From NCBI GenBank assembly GCA_033239125.1, contig BSWB01000001.1, positions 22,471,501-22,535,500 on the forward strand: a DNA stretch of 64,000 nt, given 5' to 3'. Made by a program: the position numbers and the translations under genes. Below are positions 34,961-45,514 of this stretch, in pieces (position 1 is the stretch's first letter; each line of letters begins with the position of its first letter). This stretch comes from Fagopyrum homotropicum (lineage: Eukaryota > Streptophyta > Magnoliopsida > Caryophyllales > Polygonaceae). The notes beneath the pieces are model-generated. The model worked only from the letters and a program-made list of their open reading frames with translations, was not told where the DNA came from and did no database searches.

Positions 34961-35550
34961 ACTCGATCCCAAGTCCCAACCCTAAAATCGAGGATTTTGA
35001 AATCAATTTAACAAAAAGAATAAAAATCGGTCCCGACAAACAGCAGATAACCAGATCGAACACCGAAACATTCGGAAACTCGGTTCGATTCCATTCGATC
35101 ACAAAGAAAACGCATCATTATTATTGGATTCAATTCATTCAAGAAACACAGAAAGGGATTCAGTCTAACCTGTGATGGCTATTGGCAAAATGGAGCGATC
35201 CGAAGAGAAAATTTGGTGCGAGAAACGGGAAATGATGATTGGGAAAGAGCGAAGTAAGAATTGGAATCAATGGAAATGGAATATACAAGAAGCCCTATAT
35301 TGCAGGGAACAAACAAGAACAACTTTTCGTTTTATTTTATTTTATTTTCCTTTTTCTTCTCCGTTGTGTTTGTGTACTACTTTGTGTTTGTCTGATCCCA
35401 GAGAGACGGGCGAGGAAAATCTACCGTCCTTTTCAACAATCTCCTATACCTTCTTCCTTCTTTATTTTCTTATATTTGACGTGTCAAAAAAATTTCGACT
35501 AGGTTAACTAATATAATCACAAACCACATTTCAGATTTTTATATATTTTA
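34961..35550 (-). promoter_or_regulatory. UBP 5'UTR and promoter region
   Basis: Non-coding sequence upstream of the UBP ATG. Pyrimidine-rich tracts (plus-strand TTTTATTTTATTTTCC and nearby) and several opposite-strand ORF shadows are present. The whole segment is copied again at about 36660-37300. Confidence 0.4.
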
Positions 35551-36639
35551 TGGATCATGTTATTATAATCTAATTTCAATTTAAGTGTTATTTCTCTTCT
35601 GTTCTATTTTAAATAACATTTGAGACCCATACACGATGTTTAAGAAAAAAAAAAAAATTTGGCGTTGATAGTTGCATGTACAAAATGACTTTGGATTTGA
35701 CCTAGATATAATTGTTATCCGAAAAATAGGTAAGCAGTACCTCATTAATGTAAAGAAAGAACAAAATGAGAAAATAAAGCACAAAAGAGTAAAAGGGCAA
35801 TTATCATTGAACATTAGTCTGCTTCTTAACGCCAATTAAATTAGAATATTTGTTGTATTATGATTTTCTCTTTATAATTCGAGGTCTTCTCTTGATAAAA
35901 AGTATCTAATATTTTTCTAATCATTCCATATTAACCGTTTCAAATAAATTAACCATAACCCTAATTGCCGATTAGCAAACAATATTACGATAGAAGAAAG
36001 ATTTAGACATTTCATATCCTTAGACTTATTCGTATAAGGTGTTCCGTCAAGGAATATTTGATTTTCACTACTACAAATGGCATCTCTTGAAAATTTTTCC
36101 CTTTAGTGAATGAACATAATAATAGGAAGGTGGTTTTTTTATATAGATACTATTAATAACGTTCAAAATAAATATTAACCATTAAACGAATGTAACGGTT
36201 AGGATCGAATTACCAGTAATATATGAAATACTTCTTATTAGGGGATGATGCGGATCTTTTTTGTCACAAATGTTTACTTATTTATGATTATTTTGTATAT
36301 TATATATGATATTCTTGTTATATGAGAGGTCACTCTAGAGTCTATACACTAGTCTCGCTTCGATGTATTTTTATTAATGATATAAAAAAGGGCTAAGATA
36401 GTAATTAAAGAATTTAGGAATGTTTAGTTCATATTTGTGAGTATTTGGTAATGCATGACATATTTCAAGTTTACCTAAAAAGATGAAAATATGAACGTAT
36501 TAACACCAAATCTATGGGTTTCGTATGCTAAATAATTACTCGAGTTTCTTTACTATATTCAGACAAATATTTTATTTTTGATATATTATCATACTACACG
36601 ATTTTTATTTATTATGTTGAATATTCACATTTCACGTGT

Positions 36640-36701
36640 GCATGGAAAGCAACTATCTTCATTGTCCATCATACGCCCAAAATTTGGTATCATCATACTC
36701 G
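36640..36701 (-). pseudogene. duplicated, truncated first exon of UBP
   Basis: On the minus strand this reads a diverged version of the UBP N-terminus (start ATG, FGRMMDNEDSC) and then runs straight into unrelated sequence at the duplication junction. It lacks a splice donor and the rest of the gene, so it is a dead fragment of about 20 codons. Confidence 0.65.
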
Positions 36702-38312
36702 ATACCAACCCTAAAATCTAGGATTTTGAAATCAATTTATCAAAAAGAATAAAAATCGGCCTCGACAAACAACAGATAACCAGATTGAACACCGTAACAT
36801 TCGGAAACTCGGTTCAATTCCATTCGATCACAAATAAAGCACATCGTTTTTATTGGATTCAATTCATTCAACAAATACAAAAAGGAATTCGATCTAACAT
36901 GTGATGGCTATTAACGAAACGGAGAGATCCGAAGAGAGAATTTGGGACGAGAAGCGGACAATAATGATTGAGAAAGAGCGAAGTAAGAACTGAAATCAAT
37001 GGAGATGGAATATGCAAGAAGCCCTATATTGTAGGGAACAAACAAGAACAACTTTTCGGTTTTATTTATTTTATTTTCCTTTTTCTTTTCCGGTTGTGTT
37101 TGTGTACTACTTTGTGTTTGCTTGATCCCAAAGACTTGTGAGGGAAATCTACCGTCATTTTCAACAATCTCATCTACCTTCTTTATTTTCTTATATTGTA
37201 CGTGTCAAAAACAATTTCGACTTGGTTGACTAATGATGATCACGAACCACATTTCATATTTTTATATATTTTATGGATCATGTTGTCATAATCTAATTTC
37301 AAATTTAGTATTCCTTCTGTTCTAATTTAATTGACGTTTAAGAACCATGTACAATGTTTAAGAAATTTTTTTTGTTGACATTCATAGCTGTATATAAAAA
37401 GATGCTTTTGGACTTGACCTAGATGTAATTGTTGCTTGAAAAATAGGTAAGTAGTACCTCATTAATGTAAAATAACGACAAAATGTGGAAATAAAGGACA
37501 AGAGTAAAAAGTAAAAACGACAATTATTACTGAACATTAGGCTGTTTCTTAACGTCAATTAAATTAGAGCATTTGTTGTTCCATTTTATGATTTTCTCTT
37601 CTAATTCGAGGTCTTCTCCTAAGTCATAACCCTAATTGTCGATTAGCAAACAATATTATAATAGAAAAAAGATTTAAACATTTCATACCCTTAGACTTCT
37701 TCGTGTAAGGTGTTGATGAGCTCATTGTTAATATCACACATCTCCGTCAAGGAAGATTTGATTTTCACCACTACAAATGACATCCCTTGAAAAATTTACC
37801 CTCTTAGTGAATGAACATAATAACATGAAGGTGTTTTTCTTATATAGATGATATTAATATCGTTAAAAATAAATCATAACCATTAGATGAATGCAACGGT
37901 TTGGATCGAATTACTAGGAAAATAATAAGTACTTCTTATTAGGGGATGATGAAGATTTTTTTGTCACAAATGTTTACTTATATATGGTTATTTTGTATAT
38001 TATTTAGGATATTCTTGTTACATGAGAGGTCACTTTGACGCGTTTTTATTAATGATATATATAGGGGGTAACTTAGTAATTAAGTAATTTAGGAATGTTT
38101 AGATCATTTTTGTGAATATTTGGTAATGCATGACATATTTTAGGTTTACTTGAAAAGACTAAAATATGAATGTATTTACACCAAGTATATGTGTTTGATA
38201 TGCTAATTAATTACTCAATTTTCTTTAATATATTTTCAGGCAGATATTTTATTTTTAATATATTATCATACTAAGCGATTTTTATTTATTATGTTGAATA
38301 TTCACATTTCAC

Positions 38313-38477
38313 GTGTGTAGATTTAGTAAACGTAAAACTTGACTTCTTTATTGACGTGATATTCTTTATATAACATGAAAGTAGGAATAAAACGGTAAAA
38401 TACATATAACTTTAATTTAACCCTAATTATATATGTAATTCTCTTCAAGTTAGAGGTGGGAGTCAACAACTACAATC
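38313..38477. other. short spacer before the gypsy remnant
   Basis: AT-rich, no feature recognised. Confidence 0.3.
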
Positions 38478-38762
38478 TTGAATAGTAGAAATGATGTGGG
38501 ACCATCTCCAACACGTCATCAAGGACCAGTTACTAGATCACAAGCTAAAGCATTGAAGGACAAACCAACTACACTTTCTTCGGATCCTATCATGGAAGGA
38601 GCAATCACGAGGTCAAGAGCAAACACTATTCAAGATGAAGTTACAAGCATACTTACAACATGTACACTCAAGAAGACCTTACTCACTTTAGTGACATTAC
38701 TGACTATAATGGAAGAGTCAAACCATGACCAAGAAAATCCATCAAGCATCGAAGAAGGATAG
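38478..38762 (+). pseudogene. Ty3/gypsy pol C-terminal tail remnant
   Basis: A 95-codon frame with GPVTRSQAKALKD and GAITRSRANTIQD, a duplicated version of the 'GP(I/V)TRS(R/Q)A' tail found at the very end of many plant gypsy polyproteins, just before the 3' LTR. No upstream integrase is attached. Confidence 0.5.
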
Positions 38763-38799
38763 GAGGAAAAAAGAGTCTCAGAGAAGAAATCTCGGTCCA

Positions 38800-39593
38800 C
38801 CTCCAGGAATCTCGGCCGAGATTAACAACCGAGATTTCGTATCTGACACCCGCTTGAAGATCCGGCCAACGATCTTATTGTTGGCAACTATATTTTATAT
38901 TTTATTACCTTAAATCTCACAAACATTCTTGAGGTAATTGTTGATTGTTTTAATTTTGGGATTATTATTTTTGTATCTTTTAACAGATATCTTTCCTAAA
39001 GATTATCTTTAAGAAGATATCCTTCCTAGTTTCATACTTGACCTCCCTTATAAATAGCCTTAGTAGGGGAGATTGTTAGGGACATTAGATTTGATATATT
39101 TTCCACATATTGTGTGAACTTGTAGCTTCATTTATGAAGTTTGTATTTTATTCATTCCTATTCAATCAAAGAAGAGTTTTGGTTGAATCGTTGTGAAGTT
39201 TTTGCTAGATTGTGCTTGTGTTTGTTAATCTTTTGAAGGTTGGTGCTCCTAGTCAATTCTACTCCCTCCTTTTGTTTGTCTTACTTAAAAGACTTGTGTA
39301 AGGTTAAAGAAGTGTGGGTTAAAGTAAGCTCTTCGTTAAGGGGTTTTGACACATCATTGGTCAAGGTTCTTTGCGGGAATTTCTTGGTTCATATCTTCCT
39401 ATACTTATCATTTATCATCCTATATTCATATTCTTTTCTTTCTGTATCATCCATTAATCCGTATTCTGAGTTACAGAAAAAAAAATCTCGGTATGTTCTT
39501 ACGAAATCTCGCCCGAGATTTCTATTATCCATCCAAGATTTAGCTTTTGTTGTGGACTTTCAATCTAGATCGGGAAATACGGCTTAACCCGCA
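38800..39593 (+). repeat. probable LTR of a degenerate gypsy element
   Basis: The segment between a pol tail and a primer-binding site has LTR-like content: TATAAATAG near 39050, a poly-T region and a terminal CCCGCA at 39593. The right end is fixed by the adjacent PBS. The left end is uncertain. AATCTCGGCCGAGATT lies near its start. Confidence 0.45.
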
Positions 39594-39599
39594 TCAAAG

Positions 39600-39611
39600 T
39601 GGTATTAGAGC
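39600..39611 (+). other. primer-binding site, initiator tRNA-Met type
   Basis: TGGTATTAGAGC matches the usual TGGTATCAGAGC (complement of initiator tRNA-Met) with one mismatch, a few bases after an LTR-like CA end. Confidence 0.65.
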
Positions 39612-40230
39612 TAAGCGATTGAAGTCCATATCATGTTGAGTCTTCTTTGAGTCATGTAAAAGTTGAATCTTTTCTTGTTCGCCATCTTTGTAAGATTATT
39701 TAAAATTAACGTATGTTGCTTTGTGTAAGTTTTGGGAGGAGAGAAAACGCTCCAACCAAACACAAGTCAACTGTTGACCTTGAAAACCTCGCCCAACCCT
39801 CCGGCAAGAGCGAACAAAGTTTGCACAAGAAAGTTAAGATCTTTCTAGTAGTTAAGATCTTAACCACCCTTGTCAAAGCAGCGTTATGAACACTTCTCCA
39901 ACAACTAAAGATCACAAGGAAACCAAGGAGTAGTAGCCCAAAGGTGATTGCTGAACGTCGACGCAAAGAGTCGATTTTTCAATGATCTCGGCCAACCTCA
40001 GGAATCTCGGCCGAGATTTCACCAGCGATTTGCTACTATTGTCCAATTATCGAGAAAATTTTTAGGCATAATTTGAAGAATCCAAGTGCACCTTGTGCAA
40101 GATTCCAACAAAGGAAGAGTTTCTGCAACAACCTTGAGACAATTAAGAGTCTTAGCCATAACCAAAACCAATCCTGGCTAGCTCTCTTTCTAACTTCACA
40201 AACTCAAGGTACGTTTTTTCTCTCTTCTTA

Positions 40231-40412
40231 GGGCCCGTTTGGAAGCTCTAGGAATCATTCCCGGTAACGGAATGATTCCGAATCAATAAAAAAAATACGT
40301 TTGGTTAAAGGTCTTTTATCACATGAAAGTAATCTCATCATTTCCATTTCCATTCCTAACCCTTATCCAATTCCATTCCGTTTCCATTCCACCGCTCCAA
40401 CCAAACGGGCAC
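40231..40412. mobile_element. Tourist-like (PIF/Harbinger) MITE, 182 bp
   Basis: Inverted ends GGGCCCGTTTGG and CCAAACGGGCAC are flanked by a TTA duplication at 40228-40230 and 40413-40415. The interior is rich in CATTCC/GGAATG motifs. These ends and the TTA target are typical of Tourist-type MITEs. It sits in the untranslated leader of the gypsy element. Confidence 0.85.
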
Positions 40413-40814
40413 TTAATCTCTTGTGTGCCTCTCTTTAGCCTCTTTCTACTCTATACACTTGAGTCTTATTTATTTGGGTGTGTTAGTTAGTATCTATAAT
40501 TCCTAACATAATAGTGTGTCTATCCGCAATACTCCTTCTACTTTGTCGTGTGTGGAGTAAACTTCTTACAAGAGCCCCTTAACCATCTCACAACACAAGA
40601 ACCCTTATCCGAACCAAGTTGACTACTTCATTCAGTCAAGGAGATCTAGTGAGACCAAGGCACCGATTGGTAAAGAAGCATTAATCTATCCAAGACAACT
40701 ACATCGAACCAGCTTGCGACAACACAATCAGAGTGTGAGTGCGAGAGAAAACGAGAAAGGTACTTTCGTTTTCACTAACCTTACGAGTTTGTTGTTACCT
40801 TGCGTACTTGTGTA

Positions 40815-42350
40815 GATGTCGGAAAGAGATAGTCCACAAGCTTTCTAGAAGAGTGACCCTTCAGGTCCCAATTTTGCGGAAATGTTCAAACAGTTAATGG
40901 CCAAGATATCCAACATCGATAACCGGTTAGAACAAGTGGAAGCAAGGCCCATTGTAGAATCTCGACCAGAGCCTCGGCCGAGATTTGAACCGAGATCTGC
41001 GTATGAGATAGGCAACAACTCTATGGTTCCACTACCACCACCAGCCCCATGCCCATACCAAACCATACCCCGGTTCCAGGTAATACTCACCCTAATCAAT
41101 TCTTTAACACTAATCACAATCCACGTTTTGGTGAAGAATTTCAGGATTTAGTTGACGAAGAAGATGAGGGTATGTGGAGAGAATATCTCCGACGTCATTA
41201 TAATCCACGAAGAGGGCGTGATCACGACCATTATAGGCCTCCTCAAGATAATGACGGGTTTGGGAGAGTAAAAGTCAAGATTTCCAATTTCAAAGGCAAA
41301 TGCGACCCATATGCATACATGGAATGAGAGACTAAGATTGAACAAATTTGGTCTTGCCATAATTTTAGTGAGCAACGGAAGATCCAGCTTGCTGCTTTGG
41401 AATTTCAAGGCTACGCCTTAGTTTGGTGGGATCACCTCGTTAAGGAACGAAGGAGAACGGAAGAGCCGGACATCGACGCTTGGGACCACATGAAGATTTT
41501 AATGAAAGCTAGATTCGTGCCTCCACACTACGGTAGGGAAGTGAGGCAGCGCTTTGAGAACCTCAGACAAGGTTCCATTACTGTGGAAGAAGTCTACACC
41601 GCCATGATGGTGAAAACTAACGTGCAAGAGGATGAGGAGTCTATTGTAACTCGATTTTTACGAATTTTACATCCTTCCTTATCTAATGAGATTGATCTTG
41701 ATCCCTATACTTCTATGAATAATTTATTGCATTTGGCTATCAAGGTGGAGAAGGAGATCAAATGACGGAATCAAGGGACAAATTCTTGGGCAACAGAGAA
41801 GAAATCTCGGCCGAGATTCCAACCGATATTTGCCCCATAAGGACGAAGGAAAGAGGTCCCTTCCTGATTCAGAAGTCCACAAGCCTTCTACTCACTCTCG
41901 TCCTTTGAATTAGCCTTCAAAGGATAACAAAGGGAGTACTTCTAACTCTACCTTACACTCTACTACTCTAGAGATATTTTTTGTTTTAAATGTTAAGATA
42001 TAGGTCACTACATGCGAGATTGTCCTAATAAACGGGTCTTATTTCTAAATCAACAAAGGCAATATGAAAGTGAAGAAGAAAATAAACATGATCATACAGA
42101 TATCAATGCATTACATGAGCATGATAACCATAGTGATAGGGATTGTGAATATGAGCATGGTGAATCTTTGTTTGCTAGAAGTACTTTGCATGCTAAAATT
42201 GCTCCATGTGAGGATAATCAACGTGAAAACCTTTTCAATACTAGATGTCTTGTTCAAGGAAAGGTTTGTAATATGATTATTGATAGTTGTAGTTGTTGCA
42301 ATATTGCTAGTAGGAGAAGAACCGGATGGGTATGGGAAGTGCCCAAATAA
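40815..42350 (+). pseudogene. degenerate Ty3/gypsy gag and start of protease
   Basis: Pieces of one polyprotein in broken frames. A start ATG at about 40816 is soon followed by a TAG. Gag sequence runs over 40880-41770 with FQGYALVWWDHLVKERR and FVPPHYGREVRQRFENLRQG. A zinc knuckle near 41985-42030 reads CFKC then GHYMRDC and is interrupted by a TAA. Protease-like CLVQGKVCNMIIDS lies near 42250-42300. Several stops make it non-functional, and nothing of reverse transcriptase follows. Confidence 0.7.
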
Positions 42351-42805
42351 ATGCTTCGGATGTCGGTGTAACTCATCCATTTGACTATTCTACTCATCTA
42401 TACGGACAAAATGCTCGTTTAAAAGCTGGCCTATCTACTCTCCTGTTGTAGGGACATGAATCTCATCTAAGCCAACATCTACTCCTGAAATTGATCAGTC
42501 GGTGGAGGTGACTGGGGTATGATTGATCGTCGGGATCCATGTCATCCTCCTCCTCGTGAGTAGGAGCTCTACTCGATCTCCCACCGGTGTGCTCAACAAC
42601 AACATAGCCAACTCTAGGAATCACATGGTCAACAAAGACATAAATGTGATCGAACTCTAGCCCGTAGGAAAGGGGTCAAGGAAGAGCCATAACATGACTC
42701 TAATCTTTAAATAAGCACCAAAAATGCAGTCTCTCAATAGTCTTTATCATGTAACACCTCCTCAACAAGCCGATATAAAAAAACAAAGGTAGCAATAAGC
42801 CTCTT
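42351..42805. other. unidentified sequence with a coding-like minus frame
   Basis: On the minus strand about 42480-42670 reads FDHIYVFVDHVIPRVGYVVV followed by THEEEDDMDPDDQ, which has protein-like composition. It belongs to no family I recognise and has stops on both sides. It may be captured or transposon-derived. Confidence 0.25.
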
Positions 42806-43403
42806 TGATACGGGGTATTCACCCGTGTAGTTTGGCCCAATCTTTCGACACCTAAAAGACACAATAGAAATACGATAAGTAAAAAGAGATATGGAAATAA
42901 ATGTGATCTTATGGTGGAATGGATCGATAGATAGATAGATAGATCGATCAAGGTCGAACCCTAAGCAACGACTTGGAAGCACAAAAGGACACAATCGGGA
43001 TGAACGTCCAAATACACAACTAAAGAAGTTTTGTAGAACCCTTCCACTACAACCAAACACAATAGGCGTTCTAAAAGAACCCGTAGAGCACGTGGAGGTT
43101 TGTCTGTGACTAGTTGAAGCATCTTGCTCTGTCGTGGCAAGTAGAGCAGACTCAAACAAGTCCAAGGGAATTGCAAGCAAGATGTCTCTTACTCAGGTTT
43201 GCTCTCCACTCCATGAAGACGACGGTAGGTACTGTAAAAAGATAACACAACTTGTTAAGCAAATTTATATATCAGGTTGAGAAACTAAGAGGCACGACCT
43301 ACCTGTGGATGAACCTTATGGGCTTTGTAATCTAGCCCGTAGAATCATATCTGATTTATATACCATGTCTTTGAAGACATGGGCCTCAAGTATCTGTAAA
43401 ATA
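42806..43403 (-). repeat. LTR-like repeat, copy 1
   Basis: Starts TGATACGGGGTATTCACCC on the plus strand. It shares long blocks with 50501-50747 (GTGGAATGGATC, CCTAAGCAACGACTTGGAAG, TAGAACCCTTCC) and with 56985-57298 (TTTGCTCTCCACTCCATGAAG, AGATAACACAACTTGTTAA, AGAGGCACGACCT). In copy 2 the terminus abuts a TGGTATCAAATC primer-binding-like site, which identifies it as the 3' edge of a minus-strand LTR. A GATA run lies near 42930. Confidence 0.6.
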
Positions 43404-43575
43404 TATGATTTCCAAATCTATCTCTTAAACTTCCCTATTAGAAGACTTAATTATTTTCAAAGTAAAAAAAATTGGGATGAATATATAATCTTATAAAAAA
43501 TACAATAAAAGTAACCCATATTTGAAAGATGTATTTATGGGTTATAACACATGAAATAGGACCACAAATTAAGTT
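43404..43575. other. AT-rich spacer
   Basis: No feature recognised between the LTR-like repeat and the minus-strand gypsy remnant. Confidence 0.25.
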
Positions 43576-45264
43576 AATTGATTGGTCCACCTTCCAAGCC
43601 CATGCATATGTTCGGCCGACCTTGTAAGTCCATGTGGGGACTTGTATCGCATGGAATCCTCTCGCGCCTTATGTTCATGCATGTGTCTTGCATGTTCGTG
43701 GTGTCGGTTGGTTGGATCTGTATGATGGTGACGATGCCTTCTTCTATTGCTCCCAATTTAACTAAGCAGTTCTCTAGAGTATGCATTTCTTCTCCTGCTT
43801 CTTTGCACATATTCTTAGTTCGTTCTTGTTATGAGTCTCCTTGAGTAATCTTGTGGCAACTTGGATGCTCCCGCATCATCCACTACTTATTTAGAAAGAT
43901 TCATCCACGATCAGTTTCTTTTTCGTCTTCTAAGAGTGGGTGATATATGCAACATTGAAAGTGGCTCTAATCTCGTATTCACCAGGAAGTTCTAGTTGAT
44001 AAGCATTGTCTCCAATTCTTCTAAGTACTTTAAACGGTCCATCTCCTCGAGCATCCAACTTGTTCTTCCACCGATTAGGGAGCCTTTTCTTCCGAAGACG
44101 AACCCAGACGAGATCCCTTTGTTGGAAAATAATCATGCGTCTTCCATGGTTTGCATGGGTAGCTATAGTCTTTGCATTTTTTATGAGTTTATCATTTGTC
44201 CTTGCATGTAGCTCCGTTATGACTCAACCTATTTTCTTGCATCTAATTCTTCTCGTTCCTTCATAGGAAAGGAACAAGATCAAGTAGGGTTAAAGGATTA
44301 ATACCATAAACACAACCAAATTGAGTAAGTCGTGTGGGGGAGTGTATAGTGCGATTATAGGAGAATTCAACATGAGGTAGGGAATCTTCCCATGCTTTGA
44401 GGTTTTTCTTTATTATTGCCCTTAGGATAGTGGTGAGTGTCTTATTGGTGATCTCTGTTTGACCATCTATTTAAGGATGGCTTGACGTGGAGAAAAGGGG
44501 TTTAGCTTCTAATTTTTCCCAAAAGGTCTTCTAGAAGGAACTAAGAAATTTGACATCCTAATCACTAAGTATCATCTTGGTCATTTCATGTAGCCTCACT
44601 ACTTCTCGAAAAAGACTAGCAATGTAGTTGCGTTATCAGTTTTATGACAAGTAATGAACTAGGCCATCTTTGAAAATATATCTACGACGACAAAGATATA
44701 ATCTCTTCCTCTTTTGGTAACAGGTAGTCCTACAATAAATTCCATAAAAATATCTTCCTAGGGTGATTTAGGGACTGACATAGGTGTGTATATACCATGA
44801 AGTTGGAGTTTGGATTTGGCCTTGAGGTAGACTAGAAATTTCTTCACAAAGTGTTCGGCGTCTCTCCACATGTGGGACCAATAAAAGTGGGTTCCTAGGG
44901 TGTGGAGGGTTTTATCCCTTCCAGAATGTCCCATTAATCCTCCACGGTGTGCATCTTCCATTAGGAGAAGTCTTAGGGAGCAACGGGTTATGCATACTTT
45001 ATCTTCTTTAAATAGGAATCCTTACAAGATATAATACTTTCCGTTATCCCCTTTGCCTAGACATATTTGAAATTGTTTGCCGAAGCTAGGATTTTTGGCA
45101 TATAGTTCCTTAATGTAGACAAAACCAAGTACTTTAGAGACCGTAATAGTTAAAAAAGTATATCTCCTTGAGAGGGCATCATCTACTACATTTTCTTTTC
45201 CTTTTTTACACTTGATTACATATAGAAATGTTTCTATAAATTCGATCCACCTACCATGTCATCT

Positions 45265-45491
45265 ATCTAGCTTGTCTTGACTCTTGAAATGCTTCAAGGA
45301 TTCATGGTCCATATGGAAAATGAATTCATTAGGTCTTAGATAGTGTTACCAAATCTTGAGAGCTCAAAACAAGATGTATAGCACTTTGTCGTAAGTGGAG
45401 TAATTTAGAGTAGGAACCTACAACTTTTTAGAGAAAAAGGCAATATGCTTACCTTCTTGTGTGCGGGCGCCTCCGATTCCGATTCCAAATG
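45265..45491. repeat. 227-bp host duplication, left copy
   Basis: Matches 47921-48147 at equal length, with scattered substitutions. Both are the RNase H part of the surrounding gypsy pol, and the nested LTR element lies between them. Confidence 0.8.
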
Positions 45492-45514
45492 CCCCTCGAT
45501 GATGATCCAATCCG

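Larger units (their letters stand above)
34898..38312. repeat. 1.7-kb tandem direct duplication of the UBP 5' end and upstream DNA
   Basis: Copy 1 runs from about 34903 to 36637 and copy 2 from about 36638 to 38310. Matching blocks can be followed throughout: the exon 1 start, AAACAGCAGATAACCAGAT-like leader, ACTACTTTGTGTTTG, ATTTTTATATATTTTATGGATCATGTT, GATTAGCAAACAATATTA, AGTGAATGAACATAATAA and GTTGAATATTCACATTTCACGTGTG at both ends. The copies have diverged by many substitutions and indels. The junctions share GTGTG(CATGG), suggesting microhomology. Confidence 0.8.

Noticed and set aside
38900..39600. Possible protein-coding gene from ORF 39240-39587
   Set aside because: Position between a pol tail and a primer-binding site identifies it as LTR sequence, and the ORF has no domain.
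42920..42950. GATA repeat as a functional element
   Set aside because: It is a short microsatellite inside an LTR-like repeat and varies between the two copies.
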